From assembly GCF_024125425.1 (NCBI RefSeq), contig NZ_JAMXWN010000002.1, positions 1 through 64,000 of the forward strand: DNA of 64,000 nucleotides, read 5' to 3'. Positions 34,923-44,174 of the stretch are shown one piece after another (the first letter of the stretch is position 1; every line of letters starts with the position of its first letter). The position numbers were made by a program, and so were the translations under genes. The notes beneath the pieces are model-generated. The model worked only from the letters and a program-made list of their open reading frames with translations. It had not been told where the DNA came from and did no database searches. The stretch comes from Sporolactobacillus kofuensis (GTDB taxonomy: Bacteria; Bacillota; Bacilli; Bacillales; Sporolactobacillaceae).

Positions 34923-35909
34923 TTGAAACAAAAGTATATTCCATTGCCTGGTTATCGAGAATATTTTACGCTTATCATTCTTTGCGCTGAATTTGTATTG
35001 TTTGCTTTACTGTCGAACAAATTTCTCACTGAACAAAATGTCACTCAGATTATTCAGAATGCCTCAGAAATAGCGATTATTAGTATTGGGATGACCATAG
35101 TCATTATTCTCGGTGGCATTGATATATCTGTTGGTTCAGTCCTAGGTGTTTGTGCGATCGTCGCTGCAAGGTTATCAGCCATGGGTGTCAATCCAATTTT
35201 AGTCGTTGTATTGACCATTTGTTCCGGAATAGTAGCAGGGGCTGCAAACGGTTTGTTGGTCTCGCTGCTAAAGGTACCTGAACTTATCGCAACTTTGGCC
35301 ACTATGAACTTTTGGCGAGCAATTATCTTTTTGATGCTCGGTGGAAGCTGGCTGACAGGATTTCCTACGGTATTTAACAATATCGCATCTGGAATAACAT
35401 TCAGCATACCAAACATACTCTTCTTTATTCTGATTTTATACTTCGTCTTTTGGTTTGTGCTCACTTATAGACCGTTCGGAAGACATTTATATGCAATTGG
35501 CACGAATATGGAAGCCGCAAGACTGAATGGTATTAAAGTGAAAAAAATGAAATTTGCTTCATATATGCTATTGGGTGCCTTGGTTGGGTTGTCGGCAATA
35601 TTTTACATTGATCGAATGGGTACTGTAGAAATGACAATCGGTTCAGATTTGGCTATGCAGTGTATTGCTGCAGTGGTCATTGGTGGCACATCGATCACAG
35701 GTGGAAGAGGATCAGTCGTTGGAACGTTGGCAGGTGTACTGTTTGTTGCAGTAATGAGTAATGGCATCGTATTACTTGGTGTGCCATCCTTACTGGATCA
35801 CGCTATTGTTGGCTCTCTGATTATTATCTCGATAATCATTGATGTTTTATTAAGAAAAAGAATCAAGAAGAGAAGAGTGGAGACAAAAACGAGATTAACT
35901 ATTTCTTAA
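34923..35909 (+). CDS. CUT2-type ABC permease, first
   Basis: About 328 residues, RbsC-like with eight to ten helices (IISIGMTIVIILGGIDISVG, the BPD_transp_2 signature; GTNMEAARLNGI, the EAA-like coupling loop). TTG 34923 after GAGGAGTGA is preferred over the ATG at 34896 inside the upstream gene. Works as half of the membrane channel with the next gene product. Confidence 0.88.
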   Translation: MKQKYIPLPGYREYFTLIILCAEFVLFALLSNKFLTEQNVTQIIQNASEIAIISIGMTIVIILGGIDISVGSVLGVCAIVAARLSAMGVNPILVVVLTICSGIVAGAANGLLVSLLKVPELIATLATMNFWRAIIFLMLGGSWLTGFPTVFNNIASGITFSIPNILFFILILYFVFWFVLTYRPFGRHLYAIGTNMEAARLNGIKVKKMKFASYMLLGALVGLSAIFYIDRMGTVEMTIGSDLAMQCIAAVVIGGTSITGGRGSVVGTLAGVLFVAVMSNGIVLLGVPSLLDHAIVGSLIIISIIIDVLLRKRIKKRRVETKTRLTIS

Positions 35910-35929
35910 GACCAGAGGGTGATGATTTT

Positions 35930-36922
35930 ATGAAAACAATTTGGGCAATCGCTGATAAACGGGGATTTATGCTAACTCTCTTACTTATCATTACGATTGC
36001 GATTATGTCCTTTTTGAACCAGGATTTTCTCAGTATTGACAATCTCGTGGGTATTACTCAATTTGGGGCCGTATTATCACTACTCGCAATTGGGCAATCC
36101 TTGGTCATTTTAAGCGGAAGAGGCGCAATTGATCTTTCGGTCGGTGCCATGCTTTCTTTATCCGGAGTATTTTTAGGGGTCCTTTTTCAGGCGGGCATGA
36201 ATATCTGGGTAGCGTCCCTTCTAGCAATCCTATTTGGAGGATTACTTGGTCTTATTAACGGAGTACTGGTCAACTTTTGTCACATTCATTCATTAATTGC
36301 CACGCTTGGTACACAATATCTCTTCAGTTCGATCGCACTTTATCTCACCAGTGGAACACCCGTCAGTGGTTTTCCTAGTTCATTTGGTGTTATCGGACAG
36401 GGAATGATAATCGGAATACCGATCCAGGTCGTCTTAGTCGCTGTTCCGGTCTATATTATTATGTGGTTTATGGTGTATAGAACCAGAGCAGGCCGAGAAA
36501 TTTATTTGTTGGGGACAAATGATATTGCCGCAAAATTTTCAGGTATTCAGGTCAACAAAATAAGAACATTAATTTTTACTTTGTCGGGTCTATTATCTGG
36601 AATTGGAGCTGTTGTTACCTGCTCTTGGTTAATGACTGCACGAGCTGATGCCGGAACTGGAATGGAAATGGAGTCGATCACTGTTGCTGTATTAGGCGGG
36701 ATTATTGTATCCGGAGGGAAAGGACATCTTGGATCGGTCATGCTGTCCGTGTTGATTGTAACTGTACTGAATTCCGGACTTCAGATTGCCAATATAGATT
36801 CAGTCTGGGAACTGGCGATTCTTGGTATTCTCTTAATTTTAGCTATCGTCTTTAATAATATACTTGTTACCAAAAAAATTGCGTATGGTGGGAATGTTAC
36901 CTTCAAAGATAAAGGAGAATAA
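35930..36922 (+). CDS. CUT2-type ABC permease, second
   Basis: A 330-residue RbsC-like membrane protein (LAIGQSLVILSGRGAIDLSVG; GTNDIAAKFSGI coupling loop). ATG behind GAGGGTGATG, 20 bases after the first permease. Two distinct permeases for one CUT2 ATPase imply a heterodimeric channel. Confidence 0.88.
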   Translation: MKTIWAIADKRGFMLTLLLIITIAIMSFLNQDFLSIDNLVGITQFGAVLSLLAIGQSLVILSGRGAIDLSVGAMLSLSGVFLGVLFQAGMNIWVASLLAILFGGLLGLINGVLVNFCHIHSLIATLGTQYLFSSIALYLTSGTPVSGFPSSFGVIGQGMIIGIPIQVVLVAVPVYIIMWFMVYRTRAGREIYLLGTNDIAAKFSGIQVNKIRTLIFTLSGLLSGIGAVVTCSWLMTARADAGTGMEMESITVAVLGGIIVSGGKGHLGSVMLSVLIVTVLNSGLQIANIDSVWELAILGILLILAIVFNNILVTKKIAYGGNVTFKDKGE

Positions 36923-36928
36923 AAAGAT

Positions 36929-37690
36929 ATGGCAACAAAAGTACTGTTTGTCGGAGAATCATGGGTGATACATATGATTCATCAAAAGGGTTTTGATTGC
37001 TTTACGAGTACGAAATATGAAGAGGGAGCTACCTATTTATTGGATGAACTGAGAAAAGTCAATTTTGATATTGATTATCTACCCTCTCATGAAGTTCAGG
37101 TTCGTTTTCCTCAGACCATTGAAGAATTGGAAAAATATGATGCAATTGTCTTAAGTGATATCGGTGCAAATACTTTCCTGCTGCAGAATCATACTTTTTA
37201 TGACATGAAGATTTCCTCCAATGGGCTTGAATTGATAAAAGATTTCGTCGGAAATGGCGGAGGTTTATTAATGATCGGAGGCTATCTGTCTTTTATGGGA
37301 ATTGAAGCCAAAGCAAACTATAAAAACACACCATTAGCAGACGTTTTGCCAGTAGAGATGATGGACAGAGATGATAGGGTCGAGGTTCCTCAAGGATTTA
37401 TCCCAGTGAGTGTGAATGATGATCCGATCATCGGTGATTTGGGAGAATGGCCAAAACTGCTCGGCTATAATAGAGTTGTGGTTAAACATGATGCAAAAGA
37501 ATTATTACGAGTAAATAGTGATCCAATCCTTGCAACGGGCTACTATAAAAAAGGAAAGACAGCAGTATTTCTAAGCGACTGTGCCCCTCACTGGGGTTCA
37601 ATGGATTTTGTGAATTGGAAATATTATTCTCTATTTTGGTCCAGACTTCTGGGCTCTCTATCCGTAAATAAAGCAAAAATGTCACTCTAA
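36929..37690 (+). CDS. DUF1355 class I glutamine amidotransferase-like protein
   Basis: A 253-residue protein of the GATase1_like (PF07090) type. It has KVLFVGESWVIHMIHQKGFD at the start, YDAIVLSDIGANTFLL in the middle, and GGGLLMIGGYLSFMGIEA where a normal amidotransferase has its nucleophile Cys. Here the elbow residue is Tyr, as usual for this family, so classic glutaminase action is doubtful. It lies 6 bases after the permease and is part of the operon. Exact function unknown. Confidence 0.75.
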   Translation: MATKVLFVGESWVIHMIHQKGFDCFTSTKYEEGATYLLDELRKVNFDIDYLPSHEVQVRFPQTIEELEKYDAIVLSDIGANTFLLQNHTFYDMKISSNGLELIKDFVGNGGGLLMIGGYLSFMGIEAKANYKNTPLADVLPVEMMDRDDRVEVPQGFIPVSVNDDPIIGDLGEWPKLLGYNRVVVKHDAKELLRVNSDPILATGYYKKGKTAVFLSDCAPHWGSMDFVNWKYYSLFWSRLLGSLSVNKAKMSL

Positions 37691-37832
37691 AATAATACGG
37701 CAGGCTTTTCTTTAAACGCCTCAAGATATGACGGATGTGTTCATTGATTGGCCAATTGCTTACATGAAAAAGCAACTGTAGTTTATTGATTATCTCAATA
37801 AGCATCTCCACAAGAACACGAAGGTGAACGGT

Positions 37833-39035
37833 TTGGGTACAGACGATATCTTTCAATCAATTGATCAAGACAGAGCTTTATTCTTCCTTCAGTCACTGGT
37901 CCAAATCAATAGTGTTAATCCCCCGGGAAATGAACGTTTGGTCGCAGAGTATATCGAAGAATGGTTAAAGAATAGTGGGCTTGATGTAGCAGTGAATCAT
38001 CTAGAAGATAATCGATCGAATATCACGGTTACTTTAAATGGATCTGTAGATTCAAAACACCCGCGACAGCATCTCTTTTTTAGTGGACATCTAGATACGG
38101 TTCCTTTAGGAAATAAAGAATGGACCGAGGAGCCTTGGGGCGGACAAGTACATGCTGGTAAACTTTATGGGCGCGGATCTTCTGATATGAAAAGCGGCGT
38201 TGCCGCCATGATTCTTGCGCTTGAAGCGCTAAGTCGATCAAATGTCCAACTACAGGGGGATCTCTCCTTTCTTGGTACAGTTGGCGAAGAAGTCGATGGG
38301 CGAGGTGCGCGATCGGCTATTCTTAAAGGTGATGTTTCCACCGCTACGGCAATGGTGATCGGTGAACCGACCGACAATCAAGTGCTGATCGCTCATAAGG
38401 GTGTGCTTTGGCTTGAGGTAACGATTCATGGAAAAACGGCTCATGCCGGATGGCCGGATAAAGGCGTGAATGCCATTTCAGCCATGCATCATTTTGTGAG
38501 TGAATTCGAGAAATTTCAACCTATTCACGATAAGATACTTGGACAACCGACGATGAATTTAGGACTAGTCAATGGAGGAATTGCACCCAATATGGTTGCA
38601 GATTATTGTCAGATGACTTTTGACATGCGAACAGTCCCAGGACTTGAGTCGGAAGATGTCTACCGTCGTGCCCAAGATCTTTTATCTGCTTTATCTGAAA
38701 CAATGGATATCTCGTTTGAAATCAAAGTGCTGAATGATATGCATTATGTGAGCACCGCACAAGAACATCCATTTATTCAGTTAGCGGCAGATGTCTTGGA
38801 ACAAACACTGAATAAACAGCCCATATTCGGGGGTGCCAATTACTATTCAGACGGATCTTTATTTACTAAGGAAAATAAAGAAATGCCAATTCTGATTTTT
38901 GGACCGGGCAATCCTGATCAAGCGCACCAACCCGACGAATGGGTCGCTATTAATAATTTTTATGATTCGATTCGTTTTTATATTTCACTTGCCCTTAGCT
39001 ATCTCGGAGAAAATGATGAACGGATGACGAATTAA
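37833..39035 (+). CDS. M20-family metallopeptidase/deacylase, second copy
   Basis: About 400 residues with FSGHLDTVPLG, GRGSSDMKSGVA, GTVGEEVDGRGA, IGEPTDNQ and FGPGNPDQAHQPDEW, all clan MH metal and catalytic motifs. It is only distantly similar to the first M20 in the operon, so two different hydrolytic steps are likely. TTG 37833 has AAGG 8 bases before it; GTG 37824 overlaps that site. Followed by a terminator at 39061, the end of the operon. Confidence 0.87.
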   Translation: MGTDDIFQSIDQDRALFFLQSLVQINSVNPPGNERLVAEYIEEWLKNSGLDVAVNHLEDNRSNITVTLNGSVDSKHPRQHLFFSGHLDTVPLGNKEWTEEPWGGQVHAGKLYGRGSSDMKSGVAAMILALEALSRSNVQLQGDLSFLGTVGEEVDGRGARSAILKGDVSTATAMVIGEPTDNQVLIAHKGVLWLEVTIHGKTAHAGWPDKGVNAISAMHHFVSEFEKFQPIHDKILGQPTMNLGLVNGGIAPNMVADYCQMTFDMRTVPGLESEDVYRRAQDLLSALSETMDISFEIKVLNDMHYVSTAQEHPFIQLAADVLEQTLNKQPIFGGANYYSDGSLFTKENKEMPILIFGPGNPDQAHQPDEWVAINNFYDSIRFYISLALSYLGENDERMTN

Positions 39036-39060
39036 GAAAAATAAACTGAATAAACATGCG

Positions 39061-39106
39061 GAATAGACTGCTCTCGTAAGTGATGGGGGAAGTCTATTCT
39101 GTTTTT
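39061..39106 (+). terminator. Terminator of the CUT2/M20 operon
   Basis: GAATAGACT (39061-39069) pairs with AGTCTATTC (39091-39099), followed by TGTTTTT. Confidence 0.8.
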
Positions 39107-39341
39107 GAGGTCAAGTCCTTATTTGTGTGTAAATTCATTTCGGTTAGAAGATGTCTGCTCAATTAAAGTATTGATCCATTTGAACGAGAGGTTCACAAGT
39201 GTTTTGTATATCTGAAATCGAAAAAGTGAAAGTGGCGTTGCATGGTCGTGCATGTATGACTGAGGTGGAAACTGCGGGTTCCGGAATTGGCCAATTATCT
39301 TGGTCCGGTAAGGTACATGTTTTGCGGCGGGTTAATGCTTA
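39107..39341. other. Intergenic, nothing recognised
   Basis: No gene or signal was identified; it separates the importer operon from the minus-strand coiled-coil gene. Confidence 0.35.
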
Positions 39342-39638
39342 TTATAATGATTGAACTTGCTTCAAATTTCTTATTTCGCCTTCTTGGGTGATTGATCGCA
39401 TTGAAAGGGTAGCCAGGACCGTTGCTTGTTCATTAACTTTCACGTTGAGTTCGGTTATGGCTTCTGAATTGTTAACAACTTGCTTTTGGATGCCATCAAC
39501 TTTCTTCTCAATGCGATCCAAGTGATTATCAATTTTGTCGAACCTTTGATCCATTCCGTCGAGCCTTTGGTTTACTTCCTTAAATCCTTGTTTCATTTCT
39601 GTGAGCATTAACTTGAGTTCTTCGGTCATCTCGTTCAT
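39342..39638 (-). CDS. Coiled-coil hypothetical protein, 98 aa
   Basis: A regular heptad pattern runs through most of the protein (VNQRLDGMDQRFDKIDNHLD, RIEKKVDGIQKQV). No signal or membrane segment. AAAGGA precedes the start; the second ATG 9 bases further on has better spacing. Small proteins of this pattern are widespread with no fixed role. Monocistronic. Confidence 0.6.
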   Translation of the reverse strand: MNEMTEELKLMLTEMKQGFKEVNQRLDGMDQRFDKIDNHLDRIEKKVDGIQKQVVNNSEAITELNVKVNEQATVLATLSMRSITQEGEIRNLKQVQSL

Positions 39639-39800
39639 TCCTTTCTGATTATGAGTGGTATATGTCTTAACAACTATAATTATATATGGAAATGTGGAAA
39701 CTCGTAAATATTTTTGTCAATAAACTTTTTTGAATATTGGTCTAAAGCTTATGTAATTCCGCTCATGTTATGGATCATCCGCTCAAACATGATATGTTTG

Positions 39801-39990
39801 TGAACTGACCCCTAGAAGTTGAACAATAAAATCCGACTTCTGGGGCCCTTAATATGACTAAAAATTCGAATAAATTTAATATGAAGGCGCTCAGTGAGTA
39901 TTAAAAAGAAAAAAGAGTTGGCGATTGCGGTTAAGTTCTAGCATTTGATCGATTTTAATCGTGGTAGAGATAGGGTGTGCTTGAGCTACC
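39801..39990 (+). mobile_element. Left-end remnant of an IS3-family (IS150-like) element
   Basis: TGAACTGACCCCTAGAAGTT then a mirrored ACTTCTGGGGCC (39837-39847) gives the inverted-end plus hairpin layout of IS150-type left ends. A start of OrfA follows at 39854 (MTKNSNKFN then KALSEY and a stop). The rest is decayed. It probably relates to the OrfB debris near 2.2 kb, though not as one element. Confidence 0.5.
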
Positions 39991-40194
39991 AGTGTGTTGT
40001 TATCTGCCGAAACTGCTCTCTGCTTTTTTTGTACAGAACTTCACAGTACTATTTCCTATGATAATTAAAGGTAGCCAAATAACAGTTGAAACGGTTCATC
40101 TGCTATAGTATAGAAAATACTAATTTACTTAGTAAGTTATATAAGCCTCTGCTTGCTTGGAATGAAATCATACATATAGGTGTGGATTATTGGG

Positions 40195-40495
40195 ATGAAA
40201 ATCAGATTACTGTTTATTGTGCCGTATGCAGCTATGAAACCATTGATTGAAGAATGTAGTGCCGAAGAAGCAGATCTGGAAATTAGTGTGAAGATTGGTG
40301 ACTTAAATGATGGAGTTGATATTGCGAAGAAAGCGGATCTTCACCAGTTTGATGTGATTGTCAGCCGGGGTGGGACAGCTAAGCTTATTGAGCAATCCGT
40401 TGATATTCCGGTCATTGATGTACGTGTTTCAGGTTACGACTCATGTCGGATTAATTGATGCAATAAAAAGGATTAATCCAGATTAGGTGCAACTT
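40195..40495 (+). pseudogene. Truncated PrpR-N-type sensory domain
   Basis: MKIRLLFIVPYAAMKPLIEE, then VIVSRGGTAKLIEQSVDIPV and VRVSGYD match the PrpR N-terminal domain of sigma-54-type activators. The frame ends at 40456 just after GYD; a shifted frame then gives GLIDAIKRINPD. The AAA+ and DNA-binding parts are absent, so this is a leftover of a larger regulator gene. Confidence 0.6.
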
Positions 40496-40665
40496 TTCCC
40501 GGATTGATCTGGATTTTTGCCGGATAAAGATTGAACTCAATCACGATTCCCGGATTAGGTGCAACTTTTCCCGGATTGTACAGGATTTTTCCCGGATTAA
40601 AATGATCTTTTCACGGATTAAAACCTAATTTTCACGGATAAAATCCTAATTTTTCCAGATCATTA
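40470..40665 (+). repeat. Cluster of short TTTTCCCGGATTA-type repeats
   Basis: About eight to ten units with a CGGATTA/CGGATAA/CTGGATT core, each preceded by T-rich TTTTC(C/A)C, at steps of about 20-25 bases. The 25-base run GATTAGGTGCAACTTTTCCC plus GGATT occurs twice (about 40474 and 40554). Related units occur inverted at 29460-29560. Not CRISPR: the spacers are too short and not unique. Confidence 0.65.
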
Positions 40666-40845
40666 TTTTTTGGGGAGATTCTAGAAGATTCATATTACGC
40701 CTATGATTATCGGCTGCAGCTATTTCACTCGTATTCTTTGGCGGAATCTATTAAGATGATATAAAATTAATTTGATTATTAACGATCATGACTGTTTCAT
40801 AGATTATAATTAACAATCATTGGCTATTGGGAGAAGGGTTCTGAA

Positions 40846-42732
40846 ATGAAAAAGATAAAGGGGATTGGATTAGCGCTTGCGGCCATTCTGATGACTTTTT
40901 TGGTTCCTGTGGGTGCGCTGGCGGATACACAACCAACGGGAAGTACTGCTCAAATTCTTGTCAGTAATGAGTCGGTTAATGGCAATCAATCGGAAAGTTC
41001 GGACAGTTTCAGATTGAATAACGAACGATATGTGTTAGATAAGGAACTAAATCATAAAGATTATCAACTGGATTATGTTAAACCATTCAACCCTGAAAAA
41101 AATGGCGACCATCTATTAAAAAATAGAATGCTAACGCGGTCGGTCCGTGCTTCGGAACAGATTGGCGATAGCCGGAATTTCTGGGTCTCGAATCTTGAGA
41201 CGAATGCCTATACCCAATTAAATTTTAGGCTTGATTATAGCGGAACGCATGCAAACGTTTGGGTGGCTAATGATCAAATTTCTTCGGATGATGCAGACAA
41301 GCTCGGTGATCAATTTGACTCCTCCATTTATTCATCGGACGTTGACAATTTTGGGAATCCTTTGGATGTGGATGGCAACGGCAAGATCAATATTCTTTGT
41401 TTTGATATTCAGGATGGATTCGATAAGAGTGGCGGTTACGTTGCCGGTTATTTTGACCCCAATGATCTAACAAACGGAACGGATTCGAATCATTCGGAAA
41501 TATTATATATGGATACTTATCCTGCCATGGGTACAGGATCAACCAAAGATGTTACTGAAGCGTACCCCACTATGGCGCATGAGTTTCAGCATCTCATCAA
41601 TTTTAGCCAGAATGTCCTTGCGGAAGGGCACAGTCCCATGGATACGTGGATGGATGAAGGGCTAGCGATGGCAGCTGAACAGGTATATACCGGGGCGCCT
41701 TTGCAAGATGAGATTGATTATTATAATGCGGATTCGGCGATTAGCGATGGACAGTCGCTACTTTATTGGGATGATGATGGGGATACACTCGCTAATTATG
41801 CACTTTCCTATTTGTTTATGGAATATCTACGGATTCAGAGTGGTCAGGGAAACCAGATTTATAAACAACTGATTGATGATCCGAATAGTAATTATAAGGC
41901 TGTTCAAGATCTTATCCATAAATATATTAATCCGAATCTATCGTTCGGCCAATTTATGACGGATTTTCGGTTAGCACTCTACTACAATAGTCCAATCGGT
42001 TTATATGGGTTCCATGGTGAATCGGGTTTCACGAACATCGTTCGGAAAATTTACAATGGATCATCGGTGAATTTGCGGGGTGGCGGCGCGGTGGTGATGT
42101 CGGCAAAATCTCTAGCAATTCCCAATGATGCGGGTTTGAATCTGGCATTTTATAATCTGAGTGATAGTAATGGTCCGACTCAGATCGTCAGGACGACTGC
42201 TCCTCTTGAAAGAAATCAAATCAAAGTGACCAACAATAGGGGAAAATCAGATAAAATCTATATCAAGAATCTCTCTCCGGGTGACGTCGTCAAAGCATAT
42301 AACTCGGGAAAACACCTTCTGGCTTCGGGAACATCGAGTGGAAGTACTCTGATACTGACCGTGAAACAGCTAGGAACAAAATCTGGGAAAATCTACCTGA
42401 CCTATACGCATCCTTCATGGATACCAAGCAGCGAAACAGCCATTTCGTTCAGCGGCGAAGTTTCCGGAACATTAAGCAGAAGTCAGATTCAGATACGGAA
42501 TTACAGACACAAACGAGATACGGTTACAGTAAGGAGAATAAAGAAAGGCGATTATATACGGATCTATAATTCAAAGAAAAAGATCATTGCCAAGAAACAT
42601 GCTGGTCACGCATCCCTTACTTTTTCGTTCAGACAGCTAGGCAAGCGTGGCGGACATATTTATGCCACGGTTACGCATGCACATATGAGGGAAAGCGCAA
42701 AACGGTATGCAGGTTTTGGAAGGGAAAGGTAA
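40846..42732 (+). CDS. Secreted zinc metallopeptidase, M30 (hyicolysin)-like, with C-terminal repeat domains
   Basis: A 628-residue protein. Signal peptide residues 1-27 (LALAAILMTFLVPVGALA). Zinc site AHEFQHLINF with the downstream third ligand region WMDEGLAMAAE at about residues 245-285, as in the M30 family. Asp-rich DVDGNGKINILCFD before it may bind calcium. The C-terminus has two repeats of about 65 residues (IKVTNNRGKSDKIYIKNLSP and IQIRNYRHKRDTVTVRRIKK) that are Ig-like and very basic and may bind the wall. A terminator follows at 42760. Its last about 40 codons recur at 48518. Confidence 0.82.
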   Translation: MKKIKGIGLALAAILMTFLVPVGALADTQPTGSTAQILVSNESVNGNQSESSDSFRLNNERYVLDKELNHKDYQLDYVKPFNPEKNGDHLLKNRMLTRSVRASEQIGDSRNFWVSNLETNAYTQLNFRLDYSGTHANVWVANDQISSDDADKLGDQFDSSIYSSDVDNFGNPLDVDGNGKINILCFDIQDGFDKSGGYVAGYFDPNDLTNGTDSNHSEILYMDTYPAMGTGSTKDVTEAYPTMAHEFQHLINFSQNVLAEGHSPMDTWMDEGLAMAAEQVYTGAPLQDEIDYYNADSAISDGQSLLYWDDDGDTLANYALSYLFMEYLRIQSGQGNQIYKQLIDDPNSNYKAVQDLIHKYINPNLSFGQFMTDFRLALYYNSPIGLYGFHGESGFTNIVRKIYNGSSVNLRGGGAVVMSAKSLAIPNDAGLNLAFYNLSDSNGPTQIVRTTAPLERNQIKVTNNRGKSDKIYIKNLSPGDVVKAYNSGKHLLASGTSSGSTLILTVKQLGTKSGKIYLTYTHPSWIPSSETAISFSGEVSGTLSRSQIQIRNYRHKRDTVTVRRIKKGDYIRIYNSKKKIIAKKHAGHASLTFSFRQLGKRGGHIYATVTHAHMRESAKRYAGFGRER

Positions 42733-42799
42733 TTGGTTAGTTAAAGAGATTCTGTGCAAACACGATCAACTGCAGGCAAGATGCGGTTGATCGTGTTTT
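42610..42799 (+). repeat. Direct repeat A bracketing the deo cluster
   Basis: 190 bp, covering the last 40 codons of the metallopeptidase, its stop and its terminator. Matches 48518-48707 at all but about three positions. Distance between copies is 5,908 bases. Confidence 0.92.
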
Positions 42800-42800
42800 C
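42760..42800 (+). terminator. Terminator of the metallopeptidase gene
   Basis: ACACGATCAAC (42760-42770) pairs with GTTGATCGTGT (42786-42796), followed by TTT. Duplicated at 48668-48708. Confidence 0.8.
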
Positions 42801-43058
42801 ATAGGATGGGATGTTGATACTGGTATGGGAATCAAAATATATACAGAATATGAGATTGACCCACAATGTATTTTTTTTTGCAAGACAAATACTGGCAGAT
42901 AATCAGGATACTAAACTTAAAATAATCTGTGTTAGTAACTGTCGCTTAAGTTTATATGGCATAATGAAGGCAAGTAATCGGCTAATTTCAATTAGCGGAC
43001 ATTAATTAGGTTCAACCTCAAATACAATTAGACAAACATGATTATGGAGGAAAATTAA

Positions 43059-44036
43059 ATGCTCGATAGAGAGAAGGACCGTATGTGTATTGATATCGCT
43101 CGTCTTTATTATGAATCCAACTATAGCCAGCAGGAAATTGCTCACTTAAGACAAATCTCGCGTCCTACAGTGTCTAAATTATTGCAACGAGCAAAAGATC
43201 TAGGCTATGTTAATATTCATATTTATGATCCATTAGAGGAGATGGATGATCTTTCTGATAAAATACAAAAAATGTATCATTTGGACAGTGTTCGTATTGC
43301 ATACTCCCCGTTAAATAAAAATGAGGAAATACGGAAACACATCGGCAGAGTTGCAGCAGAATTTTTAAATCAGACAATGAAGAATGGAGATATTATCGGT
43401 GTAACTTGGGGACGGACGCTGCACTCAGTGTCATCTCAGTTGAAAAAGTCACATGCACAGGGAATAGAAGTTGTACAGTTGAAAGGCGGGGTAACGCACT
43501 CAAGACTGAAAAATTATTCCTTTGAGATCGTTCAAGATTTTGCAGATGCATTTAACACGATTGCTCGATATTTGCCTTTGCCTGTGATCTTTGACAGCCC
43601 AGAAGTGAAGCAGATGGTCGAACAGGATCGCAATATTAAGCAAATCCTTGAATTGGGTAAACAAGCAAATATAGTGGTCTTCACAGTAGGCACGGTTCGC
43701 GACGATTCATTGCTATTTAATCTTGGTTACTTGAGTCAAGACGAGAAGGAAGCGTTAAGTCGCTCGGCAGTGGGTGATATTTGTTCACGCTTCTTTGATC
43801 GCTATGGAAAAATTTGTAATGAACGTATTAATGAACGTACGGTTGGTATTGAATTAGATGATTTATCAACGAAGGAAAAAAGTATTCTTGTTGCTGGCGG
43901 AAAACGTAAACTGATGGCTATGCATACTGCATTAACTGCAGGATATGCAAATATTTTGATAACGGATCAATTTACAGGAAGATCTCTGTTAGAAATGCAA
44001 GCAGCAGAACACAATAGGAACTCCCAAAAGCATTAA
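43059..44036 (+). CDS. deoR: SorC/DeoR-family regulator of deoxyribose catabolism
   Basis: A 325-residue protein. The N-terminal helix-turn-helix (YSQQEIAHLRQISRPTVSKL) is followed by a SorC sugar-phosphate-binding domain (GVTWGRTLHSV, VVQLKGGVTHS, ILVAGGKRKLMAMHTAL). It resembles Bacillus subtilis DeoR, which releases its operator on deoxyribose-5-phosphate. The gene precedes deoC in the same direction with an operator-like inverted repeat between them. ATG behind TATGGAGG. Confidence 0.88.
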   Translation: MLDREKDRMCIDIARLYYESNYSQQEIAHLRQISRPTVSKLLQRAKDLGYVNIHIYDPLEEMDDLSDKIQKMYHLDSVRIAYSPLNKNEEIRKHIGRVAAEFLNQTMKNGDIIGVTWGRTLHSVSSQLKKSHAQGIEVVQLKGGVTHSRLKNYSFEIVQDFADAFNTIARYLPLPVIFDSPEVKQMVEQDRNIKQILELGKQANIVVFTVGTVRDDSLLFNLGYLSQDEKEALSRSAVGDICSRFFDRYGKICNERINERTVGIELDDLSTKEKSILVAGGKRKLMAMHTALTAGYANILITDQFTGRSLLEMQAAEHNRNSQKH

Positions 44037-44080
44037 TTAATAGTTGCAAAAGAAATAAAATTTTTTTGTTTGTTAGATTT

Positions 44081-44116
44081 TGAACAAAAGTAAATTTCTG
44101 TATTTACAAATGTTCA
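44081..44116 (+). promoter_or_regulatory. Candidate DeoR operator
   Basis: TGAACA-AAA-GTAAAT, TTCTGT, ATTTAC-AAA-TGTTCA: an inverted repeat whose TGAACA/TGTTCA and GTAAAT/ATTTAC arms are both perfect. It lies about 60-95 bases before deoC, where repressor binding would block the catabolic genes. Confidence 0.65.
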
Positions 44117-44174
44117 TTCACGGTTTATTCTTACTTATGTACTATTAATCTCTGTATGTATGGGAGGGGCAATT

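Noticed and set aside
39854-39911. Functional OrfA gene of an IS3 element
   Set aside because: The frame ends after about 16 codons and no OrfB follows; only the IS end and start are left.
40470-40665. CRISPR array
   Set aside because: Units are irregular, spacers are only about 10 bases and not unique, and no cas gene is present.
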